The notes under the pieces are model-generated. The model worked only from the letters and a program-made list of their open reading frames with translations. It was not told the origin of the DNA and made no database searches. A DNA stretch of 64,000 bases. It comes from Limonium bicolor. Taxonomy: Eukaryota > Streptophyta > Magnoliopsida > Caryophyllales > Plumbaginaceae. Positions 10,297 to 23,849 of the stretch are shown here, piece after piece (position 1 is the stretch's first letter; the number at the start of each line of letters is the position of its first letter). A program made the translations under genes and the position numbers. The stretch lies in the NCBI GenBank assembly GCA_023374045.1, contig CM041779.1, forward strand, positions 272,586,062 to 272,650,061. The letters run 5' to 3'.

Positions 10297-13200
10297 ATGG
10301 ACTCAAATAGATTTTGGGCTCATGAGCGGTTGGATAATGATGGATATGTCACATCAGAATATATGAGGGGGGTTGAAGATTACATAACTTTTGCAGTTTC
10401 ACAATGGTTTGTTAGCGGGGATAGAGTTAGATGTCCTTGTTTGAAATGCGAGAGACAGTTGTTTCTTGACCATGATGTGGTGCGACAACACTTATATTAT
10501 AATGGCTTTTGTAGCAACCCAACACGTGAGGCTAATGAGAGAATCTATGGAGAATCATCACAAAACATACATGATGTTGTTGATCATGAAAGTCATCTTT
10601 ATGAAACTACATATCCATATGCCCAAATGGTCAGAGATGCTTTTTATTCAAGCATAGACATGGATAATGAGACAATGCCTATGGAGCCGGAACCAAGTTC
10701 AGTTCCACCCAAATTTTCTTCATTATTAAATGATGCTAACAAACCATTATGGAATGGTTGCAAGAAACACACTATATTATCTTCCGTGAGCCAATTGTTA
10801 AATTGCAAAGTTGAGTTCAATATGAGTCTTGCTTCGATCGCCTTGTAAGCATCGTAAAGAGTATGCTTCCTGAGAATAATGAGCTACCAGAGAATTACTA
10901 TCAGATGAAGAAGAAAATGCAAGCGTTTGGATTAGGCTATGTCAAAATTCATGCATGTGTCAAAAATTGTATGTTATTTCATGAAGAGGACAAAGATCTT
11001 GAGCATTGCAAATATTGTGGTCATGCGTGATACAAACCGAGAAGATCAAGTGCTGGGAAGAAAAGTAAAGTCCCTTTTAAAGTTCTACGCTACTTTCCTC
11101 TAATACCTAGGCTCCAAAGGCTTTTCATGTCAAAGAAAATTGCAGAAGATATGCTTTGGCATTCACGACATCAGTCTCCTCCTGATATACTATTGCATCC
11201 ATCTGATGGAGAAGCATGGAAGCAGTTCAATTCTAATCATGAATCTTTCGCTGCTGAAATGAGGAATGTTAGATTAGGACTATGCACATATGGTTTTAGT
11301 CCTTTTAAGCAAGGTGCAAGACCATACTCTTGTTGGCCAGTAATGATTGTTGTATATAATCTGCCTCCATGGATGTGCATGAGGCAACCATATTTACTTC
11401 TCAACATGGTCATTCCTAGTCCAGATAGTCCATCTCAGAATATTGACATCTTTTTTAGACCTTTGATTGATGAACTGAAAATTCTTTTGGGAGTTGGTGT
11501 CAGGACTTATGATGCTTACAAAAATGAGCACTTTTCACTAAGGGCGGCACTAATGTGGACAATTAGTGACTTCCCTGCATATGAGATGCTATCTGGATGG
11601 AGCACTCATGGGAGGTTATCGTGTCCCTATTGCATGGGAAAATCAAATTCATTTATCTTGCAACATGGGAGGAAGCCATGTTTTTTTTATTGTCATCGCC
11701 AATTCTTACCTCTTGATCACCCGTTTAGAAAGCAAAGAGATAAATTTAAAAGAAGGGTTGTCCATGACCCTCCTATCCATAGATTGTCAAGTGAGGAGAT
11801 TTTGCAAGAAATAAATTCTATTCCCAACCTCCCATTCGGCACAAAATGTCCTCCTCAAAAGCAATGTGGTTATGGATCTACTCATCATTGGGTGAAGAAG
11901 AGTATTTTTTGGGAGTTACCTTATTGGATGACAAATTTGATTCGTCATAATCTAGATGCCATGCATGTTGAAAAGAATGTATTTGACAATGTTTTTAACA
12001 CAATGATGCATGTTAGAGGAAAGACGAAGGACAACACAAAGGCTAGAAGGGACCTATAAGTTTATTGTCGGCGTCCTCATTTACATTTGGTTAATGACAA
12101 TGGGAGAATCTTAAAACCTGTAGCTCCATATGTTTTAAAGAAAGATGACCAACTTAGAGTGTGTGAATGGGCAAAGAATCTTAAATTGCCTAATGGTTTT
12201 GCCTCAAATATTGGAAGGTGTGTTAATTTGGTAGAGGGAAAGTTTTATGGAATGAAGAGCCATGATTGTCATGTATTTATGCAAAGATTGCTCCCAATTG
12301 CAATGCGAGATTTAGTCCCCAGCCCAGTGTGGGATGCTATTACTGAGCTATCTAATTTTTTTTCGTGATATTTGCTCAGTTGAGATAACAACATCTCACA
12401 TGGAGTTGCTAGAAAAAAGTATCATCGAAACAATTTGCAAGCTGGAGAAGATATTTCCACCAGCCTTTTTTGATTCAATGGAGCATTTATGTATTCACCT
12501 ACCATATGAGGCTAAAGTGGGTGGACCTGTCCAATATCGATGGATGTATCCTTTTGAGAGGTAAGAAGAAATGGTTCATCAAATCACTTTAAATATTTGA
12601 AGTGTTTTGTGAAGTATTCAGCTTTTTTTTTGTATTATTAGGTTTTTGCACCACTTGAAAAAAAAGGTTAAGAACCCAGCATGTGTTGAAGGGTCAATAT
12701 GTGAGGCATATATCATTGAAGAAATAGCCTCTTATTGTGCCTTGTATTTTGAGGAAGATGTTGTGACAAAGTCTACTCATGTTCCAAGAAATGATGATGG
12801 AGGTGAGATAGAAGATGTGGGGCGCCTATCAGTATTCAACCATTCATGGACGTCCAATCGGACCTAAGATGACTAATTCTCGATATTTGAGCAATGACGA
12901 GTACTTGGCTGCTGAAATATACATCCTCAAGAATTGCGAAGAAATGACTCCATACATTGAGTAAGCACTTTTTCAAGAGAAACTATGTATATGATAGTGT
13001 TATTACAAAAGATGTGTTACCTATCGCAATTGAAATGATACAGGATGTTTGATGCCATGGTGAAAAGTACAACTCCACATATTAATGAATCAGAGCTAGA
13101 GAAAATAAGAGATGCTACCTTTTCTCGATGGCTTAAGGAATATGTAAGTCACCGGTATATATACGTATGAGTTGCAAATTTACCATACTAAAAATGAAGT

Positions 13201-14062
13201 TCCTAACTCAATTCCTGTACCATCCTAGGTTTCTGAACAGTCAGACAAAGTTGATCATCGAATTGCTCAACTTGCTCATGGACCATCTCGCTTGGCAATT
13301 TGTCACAAAGGATATTTTGTAAATGGCTACAAATTTCATACATTGGAGTATGGTAGCTCTCGATCAACAATGAATTGTGGTGTTGTTTTAAAAGGAAATT
13401 GTTACAATGACTATGATCATGACTTTTATGGTGTCTTAGAAGAAGTTATTGAGCTTGAATATTTTGGTATTGGGAATAAAGTTGTACTTTTTAAGTGTCA
13501 TTGGTTTGACACAACCAGAGGGATTCGTGTTGATCCTCGACATGGTTTGGTAGATGTTAAATACAAGTCCGTGCTTGCAAGTAACGGACCTTTTGTGTTA
13601 GCAGAACAATGCCAACAAGTCTATTACAGTTCATACCCCACAACTAGAAGAGAGCGCCAAAACTGGTGGGCAGTGTTTAAAACAAAAGCCAGAAGTAGGT
13701 ATAACCTTGCAAACATGAGGGCAGAGGACAATACGGATTTCAATGATGGTGTTTACCAAGAAGTTGAATTCACAACTCAAGCAAGTAAGGTTAATGGAGA
13801 AGAACATGAGGATGAAATATTACTTTCTTAAGGTGACTTAGAAGTTGTAAATGATGAAGAACAAACACGAGAAGTTGTTGAAATCGAAGATGAAAGTGAC
13901 TTTGATTTGACAATTAATGAAGAAGAAACACGAGATGATTTTGAAGTGGAAGATGAAGAAAATGAAATTGAAGATGAGAGCTCGAATGAAAGTGAAGAGG
14001 AGAAAGATGGAGATGGGGATGCATATGAGGATGCGGATGAGGAGACTGATGAGGAGGATTAG
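10297..14062 (+). pseudogene. TNP2-like CACTA transposase, broken
   Basis: The transposase would bind the element ends and cut and join DNA in the nucleus. Order of parts: N-terminal Transpos_assoc-like domain with CPCLKC (10297-10560), TNP2/Transposase_21 core (about 10740-12060) with ISDFPAYEMLSGW and DAMHVEKNV, a DUF4218-like part (about 12080-12800) with GMKSHDCHVF and YRWMYPFER, a DUF4216-like part (about 13220-13700), and a Glu/Asp-rich tail to 14062. Likely introns: about 12561-12641, 12961-13043 and 13144-13228. Damage: frame loss near 10825-10835, TGA at about 11028 where relatives have Arg, TAA at 12057, an extra T in a T-run near 12360, a further shift near 12845, and TAA at about 13829 before the acidic tail. 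Product assignment is firm from motifs; exact exon edges are inferred. Confidence 0.85.
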
Positions 14063-14206
14063 GATGATCAGTTAGATAATAGTGAAGAGGGAGACTCACT
14101 TTTTATGTATGATATAAGTGTTATATAATTGTTGTAACTTAACTATTATGTATTTTGTGTTGCCTATGTTTTAAATATGATTCTTTTTCTTATATGTGTA
14201 GGTTCC

Positions 14207-16057
14207 ATGGGGAAGCGTAAATGTACAAATCAATCAAAACCAACAAGCAATGAACATGGAGAATCACTTCAAAATTTATCATCAGCTGCATGGAATTCCT
14301 TTTTTAGAGCAAGGTCACATTCTTCCCATTCTACATCTACCATGCCTCAAATAACAAATGAAAATCATCTCCCCGAAAATCCATCAATCCAAAATGACTT
14401 GAATCAAAACCATGATCATGAGATGAATATTGCAACTACTGAGATTCCGTGTGAGAATCAAATTTCTTCTCCTGAGGGTGCTGAAACATCTTCTCAACAA
14501 GAAATTGATGTAGAAAGGAAAAGATGGGGAAGAGGACCAAACAAAGTGATACCCACCCCCTCAAATCCAGATAAGAGAATGTTTATTTCTACATTGCATG
14601 GAGAGTATGTTGAATCCAGTTTATGTAATGCATGATGATAAACATGATTTTTTTTGCTACTTTGCTAACAAATAAGTTTTTTTATCAGCTGCTTGCTAAT
14701 TATAAGGTTGTGAGACAAATCACCAAAGGAATCCAGTTACATTTATCTGATGCATGGCCAACTTGGAAGAAAGTACCAGAAATTGTCAAAGAGGAGATTT
14801 GGTCAAAGTTTCAGGTTTGTGAAAGGGTTGATTTTCCTTTATTAATGACTGAAATTCCTCATTTGATTAGGTCATTCTTTCCTATTCCTCAGGGTAAACA
14901 TGTCCGGTGAATGTCATTGTTGATTGCTTTCGTATTAACCTATTAATTTCTAGAAGCATGAGAAAGTATCTTGTGAATTGTTAGGAAAAATTTACATGGC
15001 CGCAGATGATCATGTAAATGTTAGAAAAAAGTGGGAAAAGGCATGTTTAAGTAACTTTAAAGGGATGATGGAAGAGGAAAGAAGTAAGGCGATGGAACAT
15101 TTTGGTGTCAATGACATTGGGAAATGCAAAGGATATAACAAAGGATGGATTAGAGTTGATATTTGGGATCAGCTTGTTGATACTTGTTGGAATACTCCTG
15201 CTTGGAAAGCGATATCTAAACAGAATAGACAAAATCGAAAAACTGAAAAGGAGGGAGGAATAACAAAGCACACCGTTGGATCAATTCCATTTTCTGTTCA
15301 CAAAGTTAGAATGGTAAGCTTTTTAATTTCTAATATATATGTATCGGACAAGCTTGTAATAATTATATCTTTATTTATAACACAACCAATTTTGCATGGA
15401 GTTAATGTGTAGGAGAAGGAGAAAAAACACCCTGTTACATTCTTAGAGCTTTTTGATCGTACACACAAACGTAAGAAGGGACATGGTGATTTCGTTGATC
15501 AAAAATCTAAAAGTGTAATTTATAATCTTTTTTATTGCACAATATTTATATTAATGTGTATGCTCATATTGTTCTGATTTATATAGGAAGCTTATGTAGC
15601 TTCTATGGAGCAAAAGTATGGTCCTGACCCTGATTTAGATCCTGAATTTGACCCTGAAGCTTGGTGCGGAGCAATTGGAGGAATGAAGATAACACGTACT
15701 CATGTGTATGGATTTGGCACCACACCACGTGCAAAACAGATTTTTACTCCATGTTCTACACCTGAAACAACTTCTTCCTCAGTTTCTGGGGCACCTTCAA
15801 GATCTGGGGCACCTTCAAGACCTGTTGGAGCTACCACTGAAGCTGACGAGTTAAGACAAGAAGTGTCAACTGTGAAGGAAACACTAGTTGGGTTACAAGA
15901 TTTGATGAAGGAAGCAATACAACTATTAATGTGTCACTGTTCCAATCCTCCTATACATGGTCGTACTACAAACATTGTTGCTAGAACTTCTGGTGGATCT
16001 TCAACAGCTCCAAATAATGACATGCACCATGAAGATGACGAGTTAGACTCCGATTGA
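14207..16057 (+). pseudogene. CACTA second gene, Transposase_24-like protein
   Basis: The likely start is ATGGGG at 14207, just after a TATATGTGTAG acceptor-like sequence. The product has a Ser/Asn/Gln-rich N-terminus, then a Transposase_24-like region: AWPTWKKVPEIVKEEIWSKF (14753-14812), WEKACLSNFKGMM and GWIRVDIWDQLVDT, then PVTFLELFDRTHKRKKG. The last exon, from about 15590, has a DPDLDPEFDPEAW acidic stretch, a Ser/Pro linker and a predicted short coiled coil (ELRQEVSTVKETLVGLQDLM). Several introns separate these blocks. The block starting near 14984 needs a one-base shift at about 15004 to stay in frame, so the copy is probably non-functional, though less damaged than the transposase. 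In CACTA elements this gene accompanies the transposase and may bind subterminal repeats; that role is inferred. Confidence 0.75.
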
Positions 16058-18269
16058 ATAGTTTAAGGTAATTATTAAGATTATTTATCACTTACTTTTC
16101 TAAATCAAGGATTAAATATGATGTCTAGATGATATGACATTTATATCGACTAAAAAGGATGTAGCTTATACTAATTTGGTAAGATTGTGGAATTGATTGC
16201 ATCATATAGCTATGCTATGAACTTCTTGTGTGCATGCTGGAACAATATTATGAAGCTGTTGCAGAGCTGGTACACTGCTCTAATTTCTGATTATCTCACT
16301 TTTGGGTTTAACTATATGCTAAAGTAAAGTTGTTCATTATATGTACCTTCATCTCTTTTATTCTTTCTCATACTTGGAAGACTACATGTTTATAAAGAAA
16401 ATTAAGAGTTTTCTTATGTGCTTACTAGATTTCCGCTTCCAAGTGAAAGTTCTGGACGATAATATGTTGGAAACATCATGATGATAAACCTTCTATTTCT
16501 CTTCCTGAACCTCGGGCGATGTGCGTGCATATAGTATAATTGCTTCCATGATTTGTAGTGGCATTACTGTCGATTTAATCTTTACCACTGCACATCATAT
16601 TTCTGTTCGTCTGAAGGCACTATGCATTAAGCTACCTTCCCTCACGAATTCTCTGATCTGAAGCACCCTTATATACACATTTATACAGTAGTACATTTGT
16701 GTACATTGTGGTTATGACTTCATTTTTGTGTATGTATTATATGGACAGTGGTTCCACTTGGATAGCTTGCTGTTTTGTCATTTCAGAGTTCAGTAATGTT
16801 TCCATTCATCTGTTAAGGTGATGAGTTTGTTTATGCAATCTGTGTAGCCATTGTCGGTGAGAAAGATCCACAATGTTTGATGCCGGTCTTTCGTATTGTG
16901 GAGGTCTTGTCTATATCAGGAAGGTAGGTCCTTCAGACGTTATGTAGTTTTTCTAACATTATTGATGATCAGGCATGGGTTCAAGTAGGTAAAGGAAGTA
17001 AGAGTTCATGTCAAGAGTGACAAAATAGAGATATGGGGGCAAAGTAGACTACACTGCATACTACTGAACTGACAATGTATCTATTCCTGGCGACCCTTTT
17101 TTCCCAAAACACACACAGTAATGATGATGATGTTTGGTTGATTCACTTTACAAGTGGGTAGGTATGACTTTGGATTGTTTGTCATTTGTACAACTCGGGA
17201 AGTTGCTAACAAACAACTTGATCGTAATGGCCTACAAGGTATTAGGGAGTTTGTTATGGAAGTTTTGACATTTAGTTTGGCTGACCATCCAAATCTTATC
17301 AAAAAAATATAATCAGTGATGTTTTAGTACTGATTTGGCTACAATAATAATGTGTTGCTTGTGTTGTTTGGGCTATAATAATAATGTGTTGATTGCGTTA
17401 TTTCGGCTACATAATGATTTGTTGAATATGCTGATTGTGCTGCTATCATGATATGCTAATTGTGCTACTATCATAGGTGCTGAGTGTGCTGGTTGCACCA
17501 TAGCAGTTGGTTGCTTGTATACTATTTTAGTAGGCTACTACTTGGCTGCTTGTGTATTGTTTTAAGGGCTACCCTTTGGCTCCTTGTGATATGGTTAAAG
17601 TGGGTTACCCTTAGGCTGCTTGTGTATTGTTTTAAGGGCTACCCTTTGGCTGCTTGTGTATATGGTTTTAGTGGGATACCATTTGGCTACTTGTGCAGTG
17701 GGTTACCATTTGTGACAGCAACCATTCAATTCATATATGTTCTCTTATTTGTTTGATTGTATGTTATTTGTTTGTCTTGACAGCAACAATTGAAGGGGTC
17801 ATGGTACTACTGTTTTCGACGTAAACGCTGCTGCTTTGCTGTGAAAGAGGGCTCTTTTGGTTGGTGCTGGATGAGGGAAGAAAGTAAGGAGACTGGTGAT
17901 TTTGGAGACATTAAATAGAACTTTGTAGAGGGACTAGGTCTTGTTAAACAGTTGTTAGTTTTTTTTTGTTTATTGGACAATTTTAGGTAGATACAACAAA
18001 CCAGTATAACATCTATTTTGAACTCTATCATCCCACTCTTTCACCATTTGACAGCTATTTTGAGCATAGTTTTTTATGCTGGAAAATTTGATGGATAATG
18101 ATATTGAAACAGATGTTTGTATGGATTTATATTATTAATGCATTAAGAATATTGCATTTTGAATCTTTATTTTTTGTTCTTTTTATTGGGAATATCTATT
18201 ATTGGTTAAATGAGCTTGTTAAGCTCACTTCTTATTTGTTTGGAATTTAAATTTTGCAGAATAATTAGA
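16058..18269 (+). other. 3' non-coding part of CACTA 1
   Basis: No coding exon recognised over 2.2 kb. The stretch is T-rich and holds two low-order tandem repeats: a roughly 45-bp one at 17330-17430 (GGCTACAATAATAATGTG) and a roughly 35-bp one at 17509-17715. Confidence 0.55.
17509..17715 (+). repeat. 35-bp minisatellite in CACTA 1
   Basis: Six imperfect units begin near 17509, 17544, 17579, 17614, 17648 and 17683, built on GGCTGCTTGTGTAT then GTTTTAAGTGGGTTACC. Units at 17544 and 17614 are nearly identical, suggesting a higher-order 70-bp duplication. Confidence 0.7.
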
Positions 18270-18582
18270 TAAAGTTCGTTATCAGCAACGAAATTACCGT
18301 AGTAGATATTATCATTAGTGACGGATTCGAATACCATGGGTTATTTTATTAGCTACGGAAAATTCCGTCAGGGATGTTTTTATTAGTGACCGAAAAGTCT
18401 GTCAGAGATAAATATATTATCAGCGACGGAATTATCTTTTCTGACGGGAATTTATTAGCGACCGGTTTAGTTCTGACGGAAATTTCTGACCGAATATTTC
18501 GTTGCTAATACTTATCACCAACAGAATATAGTGTTTCTCTGACGGAAATTTTCGTCGCTGAAACTGCTATTTTCTTATAGTG
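18270..18582 (+). repeat. CACTA 1 3' subterminal repeats and terminus
   Basis: About ten short motifs in both orientations on the theme TTAGCGACGGAAATT / AATTCCGTCAG fill the last 310 bp, ending in ...TTTTCTTATAGTG. Such clustered direct and inverted subterminal motifs are the binding sites of the element's own proteins in En/Spm. Confidence 0.8.
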
Positions 18583-18596
18583 CTTTATACAAGGCA

Positions 18597-21500
18597 TGCG
18601 AAATACCCCAAACTAATAAAACATAGATTAAACATCTAATCACATTGATTAAGGCCTAAATATGCCTTAAAAGTCAACTGAGAACAACAGTGGTCAACGC
18701 AAAGCAAGATATTGCACACTTTGACTGTTTAGGGTAAATAAATACCCAAATGAACTTCTTAGGACCTAAAAATTTGTCCTAAGCTTATTAACACATTACT
18801 AAACATATTACAATTGTAGGAAAACACTCCAACACTAAGAACAAGCATTTTCATGCTTCAAGGTCAAGTAGGGCAAAAATGTGCTCTAAGAATACCTTAA
18901 GGGTCTAATGACCTCTAAATGATATAAAATTGGAAACCATGATCAAATATCATGTTAGGAACACAACAAAACAATTCTCAAAGAAAACAGAGCTCAGAAA
19001 CACCTTACGACACAAAATGTGCGCTAAAACACCTTAAAGCACTTTTTTTGTGTATGAGCTCTAAGATAATGACTTTTTGTCATTTTAAAGACTGGAGTAT
19101 ATCATTTATAATATTAATGTGACATGATAGACTATATTTTAAAGTCTAAATCAAAGTTTGAAAATTAAAAATCAAAATTGGCAATTTAGTATGAATAGTA
19201 ACCCAAATAGTGCATTTTTAAGCTAAATTGACTAAGTATGGTCAATGGTCAATTAATGACCATATAAACCCTTGGAAGTCGGCAGCCTAAGGAGCATGGA
19301 AGACAGCTCACTCAGCATTAACACTAAATATCTACCTAAATTGATGATTCATCATTACTATTACATTATTAAACATAAACTTAAGTTATAAGGCAAAAAT
19401 GACTCACCTTTCTCATTTGCCTTCACCCCTGCCGACGGAAGCTCCCTTCAGCCTCTCTTTGGCTTCTACAAACCGTGGCTAACACACCAAGAACAAAGAA
19501 GAACACTTTGATACATAGGTAAGCTTATTAAGCCATTTTATGTTCATTTTCTTCACAATTCTTTCCTCTTTCAATGGAGCAAAGCATCAACCACTTCCAT
19601 CAATGTTCTTAGGTTGTTTTGGTGGTTAAATGGAGGGTGTATCTCGACATTAACAAGGGAAGAAGGTGGAGAAATCTAATCTTGATCTTAAGGTATAAAA
19701 ATGTGCTTTAAGCACATATCTTTTGATTCCCTTCAAATTCGGCTGTGAAACTTTGTTCCTAGCCTTATTATCTTCTTATTAACATACTTATTCAGTTGGT
19801 ATATCAATAGCTTCAAGGTATATCCAGATCCAAGCCAAAAACACCATTTTAGGCACTTTAAATAAGGTAAAAATTAGCCATCTTCTAATCTGAGTTATAC
19901 CAGTTTAAAGCTTGGTTTTAGTAGCTCTTTTGATGATCTTCAACTACTGTAAATATAGCCCGAAGATCTCCTCTTCTTGCCTTGGTATTCTAAGGTAAAT
20001 TTACCTTGAAAATTTACATTAAACACTTCTTATGGTTAGATCTTGCTTGGAGACTAATCATGCCTTAATTGCTGTTTGAAAACATGTAAATAGTGCTGTG
20101 GAAATTTTATCCTAAGCTGGGCGTGGCCAAACAAGGCCTTAACTAGGCAAAAACAAGGTATAAATCACTTAAACCTTCACTTGGTATATTAATATGTGCT
20201 TATACATATTTGTATAATATGTACCGTGAGTGAACAAGGTATTAAGGTCTTATTTTGACCTTAGGTGATTAAGGAATGGTTTAATAAATTTTATAACTAA
20301 TTAATAAGCATAATTGTCAAATTTAAGACATTATGTGGAAAATTGGTAAATAAGGAAAATATATGTGTAAGGCCGAGAGTTTAAAGTACTTTTGGGCATT
20401 TCTGTGTAATTTATTTTATAAGCTAATGTTTGTAATAAGGCCATGTACTTTAGGCCATTTTAATTATGCATTTATAAGCTTTTATTTAAGTTTAGGTGAT
20501 ATATAATTATTACCGCAAGGAATTGGGGTCTTAGGTGAAATTAAATTAAATTTGAGGGCTATATATTAATATGGCTGAAATTTAGAGGTTTAAATGAGTT
20601 TATATAAAAATTATAAGATTATATAAAGTTTTTGGGGTTAAATGGTAATTTCTGAAAAGATATGGGTATAAACCGTAATTTGTGGAGATTAATGGTCAAG
20701 GAAATATTAAGGTGGTCAACCTTGACCATATGGTAGGTTTTGACCAAATTAAATAAGTTAGATAACTTATTTAAGGTTTTATAATAAGATAAGTATTTTA
20801 TTGTAACAATTTTATAACATATGTGGTATATATGTTATTTCTGAAAATAAAGGGTGTATAATGGTATTATAAACACCCATGGGCTATTAGGAATTTTTAG
20901 GAATTTATTGGGTTGATTTTGGAATTAAGATAAACTATATATGTATAATATATAGTTATTATGTCATTATGACACTTTGGAGAAATATAGGTGGTGGTAT
21001 AGTAAATACCGAAAGTATATGGGTTAGTAAGGGTAATTATAACCCTTTGGTGAAATTCGGTGATTTTTGGAATCATATAAGAGTATTTATTAAGATATGT
21101 GTATAATATATAGTTTCAATGATATAATAAAACTATATGTTATAAATAGGGCCAAATGGCAATTATAAAACAGAACAAGGTCTGTTCGGAATTTACAAAA
21201 AATAACTATAGGTTATACCCTTTTTATAAGTTAGAAATGTTATATTAAATGGTATATATAACATGGTATAAATAATGGGGTGGTTTTGTAAAAAAAGGAA
21301 ACTATGGTTTATGGAAAAGAATAAGGTTTAATATATGTGCCTATGCGGCAATATATAATAGTTTTGTATAAAGACTATAGGTTATAAATTAGAGGATATT
21401 TTTGATATTAGTATAAGGTATAACATTACATAATGTTATGTGGTCAAAATGGAATTTAAATAAATTCAAGGGCTGTACCGAATTACTAGGGGTTGGAAAA

Positions 21501-23849
21501 TGAATTTTAGACTATGGTCTATAATGTTATAACAATTAAATGGTTTAAGGGGGATTAATATAAGTAAGGATACTCACATTAAATAATGTGACAAACTATA
21601 AATAAATGAGATTTATAAACTAAGGTATTTATTGAATAAACCTTAGGAGTTGTAAATATACAACATAAAATGTTACATAATATTAGGATAATAATCTTAA
21701 TATAAGTTGTATAACATAATACAACTAATGGGAATAATCATCTAAAACAAGATGATAAAATATAACATATAACATAAGAGTTTATAACTCATGAAAATTA
21801 CCTACGTGGTAAATATATACATACACAAGAATAATGTATATAAGGATGAGTATATATTATGGTTGGAAACCATATAATATAATGGTGGTGGTTATTACAT
21901 AAAATAGTTATGAACTATAAGTTATAAGTTTTTAAATGCAAATATTATTTGCAAAGATAATGGATTATATAATACACTGTATTATAATGGATGGTGGGAA
22001 TTAATATAATATAAGAATGCATGCATACATGCAACTATAGGTTATGTACCTAAATTAATGATGGATAAGATTAAAGAAATATAATGAATTAAACTTAACA
22101 GTCGAAACAGTACGACATACGAGTTTTAGTAACAAAGCCGACTGGTTTAGAGAAACCCGTAACAAACAATTGTAGAAAATGAGGATGAACTGTCGGGGTT
22201 ATCTGTTATTCAGAAATACTGGACGTAGTTAGTCATGGAGACTGACTTATAGTTTTATTACCGTTTAAATTATACTTCACACGAGGACGCTTGACGAGCT
22301 AGTGGTCTACACTGCGCATCCTAGGTCTTGGTGAACGGTATGTAAAGGGGTTTGATTCGAGTTGTCCTAAGGAAACTCCTTGGGCTCGGATTTGGTTGAT
22401 ATAACTTGTGTGTTATGTGTGTGGATAAATGTATGTGATTAAGTGTTACCGCATTATTTATTTATGCACGAGCGTCCCACGGGACTAACACTACGTCGAC
22501 TATAGATCGACTTATATAAACATACATATACGTTATTGTATTAACAAGACAGTTACTTGATATAATACCATAGTATTAATATTAAGTATATGGCAACCTA
22601 AGTAAAACACTTAGGAAATGAGTCACGACATTGTCGGTCTCTAGAGCATGGATCTCGAACATGAATATAACCTAGATTACTTCTAGGTATGCGTGACCCA
22701 TTGGGCCGCTGGTTAATAAATTATACTCTCCATAAGACTAAGAGAAGATCTTAAACATTATGAGAGAGAGATGGTGTGAGTTGAGGTGAGGAATCCAGTA
22801 TAGTTTACGAACTATCTGGTTGCGCATTTGTGATCACTGAGGGGTACCCGATTAGGTTCCACTCCAGGTTTATACCCAACGAGCCCAAACTGGATCGTGG
22901 GTCAGGTGGCTACGGCCTTTATATGGACGTCTTACGAGACAAAAGAGAATAGTCAGGGGCCTCCGGACCTCTGGCGAAATGAGCACCTTTGTGTGTACGG
23001 GAGGACTACTGTCCATGGTGAGGTTATCGGGTTGTCTTAACATGACACCCAACTGGTATTAAATTAAACATGGTTTGGATGGGGCCTTAAAGGCCAAAAT
23101 AAATTAACTATGGAAACTAAACGCTATGGCGATTGTACATTGTACATTATACTGCAAACTGTACGCTACGGCGATTGTACATTGTACATTATACTGGAAT
23201 TATTTCGATACGTTCGATATACAATTGTTGTTTGAGATATTAAAATGAATGTTTGGATTGGATGGATGGTTAAGTGTTTATGAATGTTTGGATGGATGAT
23301 TATGTATATTATACAGGTGTATTACGGTATTGTTTATAAACTGTAAATGGAAAGGCATAAAACCAATCTAATAATAAGATGGTTAAAATGACTAAGTGAT
23401 CATTAGGGTCCAGGCCCGGCATACTCAGCGTCTATCGCTGATACTACACCAAATGCAGGTTGTTGATTATCACCGAAGCCGAAGTGTGGGAATAGGTTAA
23501 TTAGAGTTTACTTTAATTACCGCACATGGAGTTTGTTTGTATAGCAATGAAGATGGTGAAATTTATTATGGTACAATTATGTATATTTGGGATTTGGGTA
23601 GACGCTCACTTGTCGATGTTTATGATTTATGGACTTAGTATGATGTATAGGAGTTTCTCGTTATCACGGTGGTTAGCAGTTTGTTTTTGTTGGAAGTTGG
23701 ATGTAGTTTGGCTTCGTTGCTCGCATGGGCGAGTAATGGCCGGTGACACTCGAGTGAGTATTGTTGTTATTATTTATTCTTCCGCTGTAAGACGTTTTAT
23801 TTATTGCTACGTGAGAGATTATTACGTGATTATTGAGAGGGGTGTTACA
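18597..23849 (+). repeat. Lone LTR, about 5.25 kb, same superfamily as first element
   Basis: Starts TGCGAAATACCCC (two extra bases against TGAAATACCCC) and ends GGGGTGTTACA. It aligns along its length with the LTR at 5106-10131, with many small differences and a single instead of triple 29-bp repeat. No internal region or partner LTR is present, so it looks like a solo LTR. The flanks, AGGCA on the left and GCAAG on the right, do not form a duplication, so a recombination product between two insertions is possible. Confidence 0.75.

Larger units (their letters stand above)
10132..18582 (+). mobile_element. CACTA (En/Spm) transposon 1, 5' end outside window
   Basis: The right terminus, read in reverse complement, begins CACTATAAGAAAATAGCAGT, a classic CACTA end, and is preceded inward by about 300 bp of subterminal repeats of the type CGACGGAAATT. 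Inside are a TNP2-like transposase and a second gene in the same direction, the standard two-gene plan. The left terminus is not visible because the gag-only LTR element inserted upstream of the transposase, displacing the rest beyond the window start. CTT at 18583-18585 would be the right 3-bp target duplication but cannot be checked without the left flank. Frameshifts and stops in both genes show a dead copy. Confidence 0.85.
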
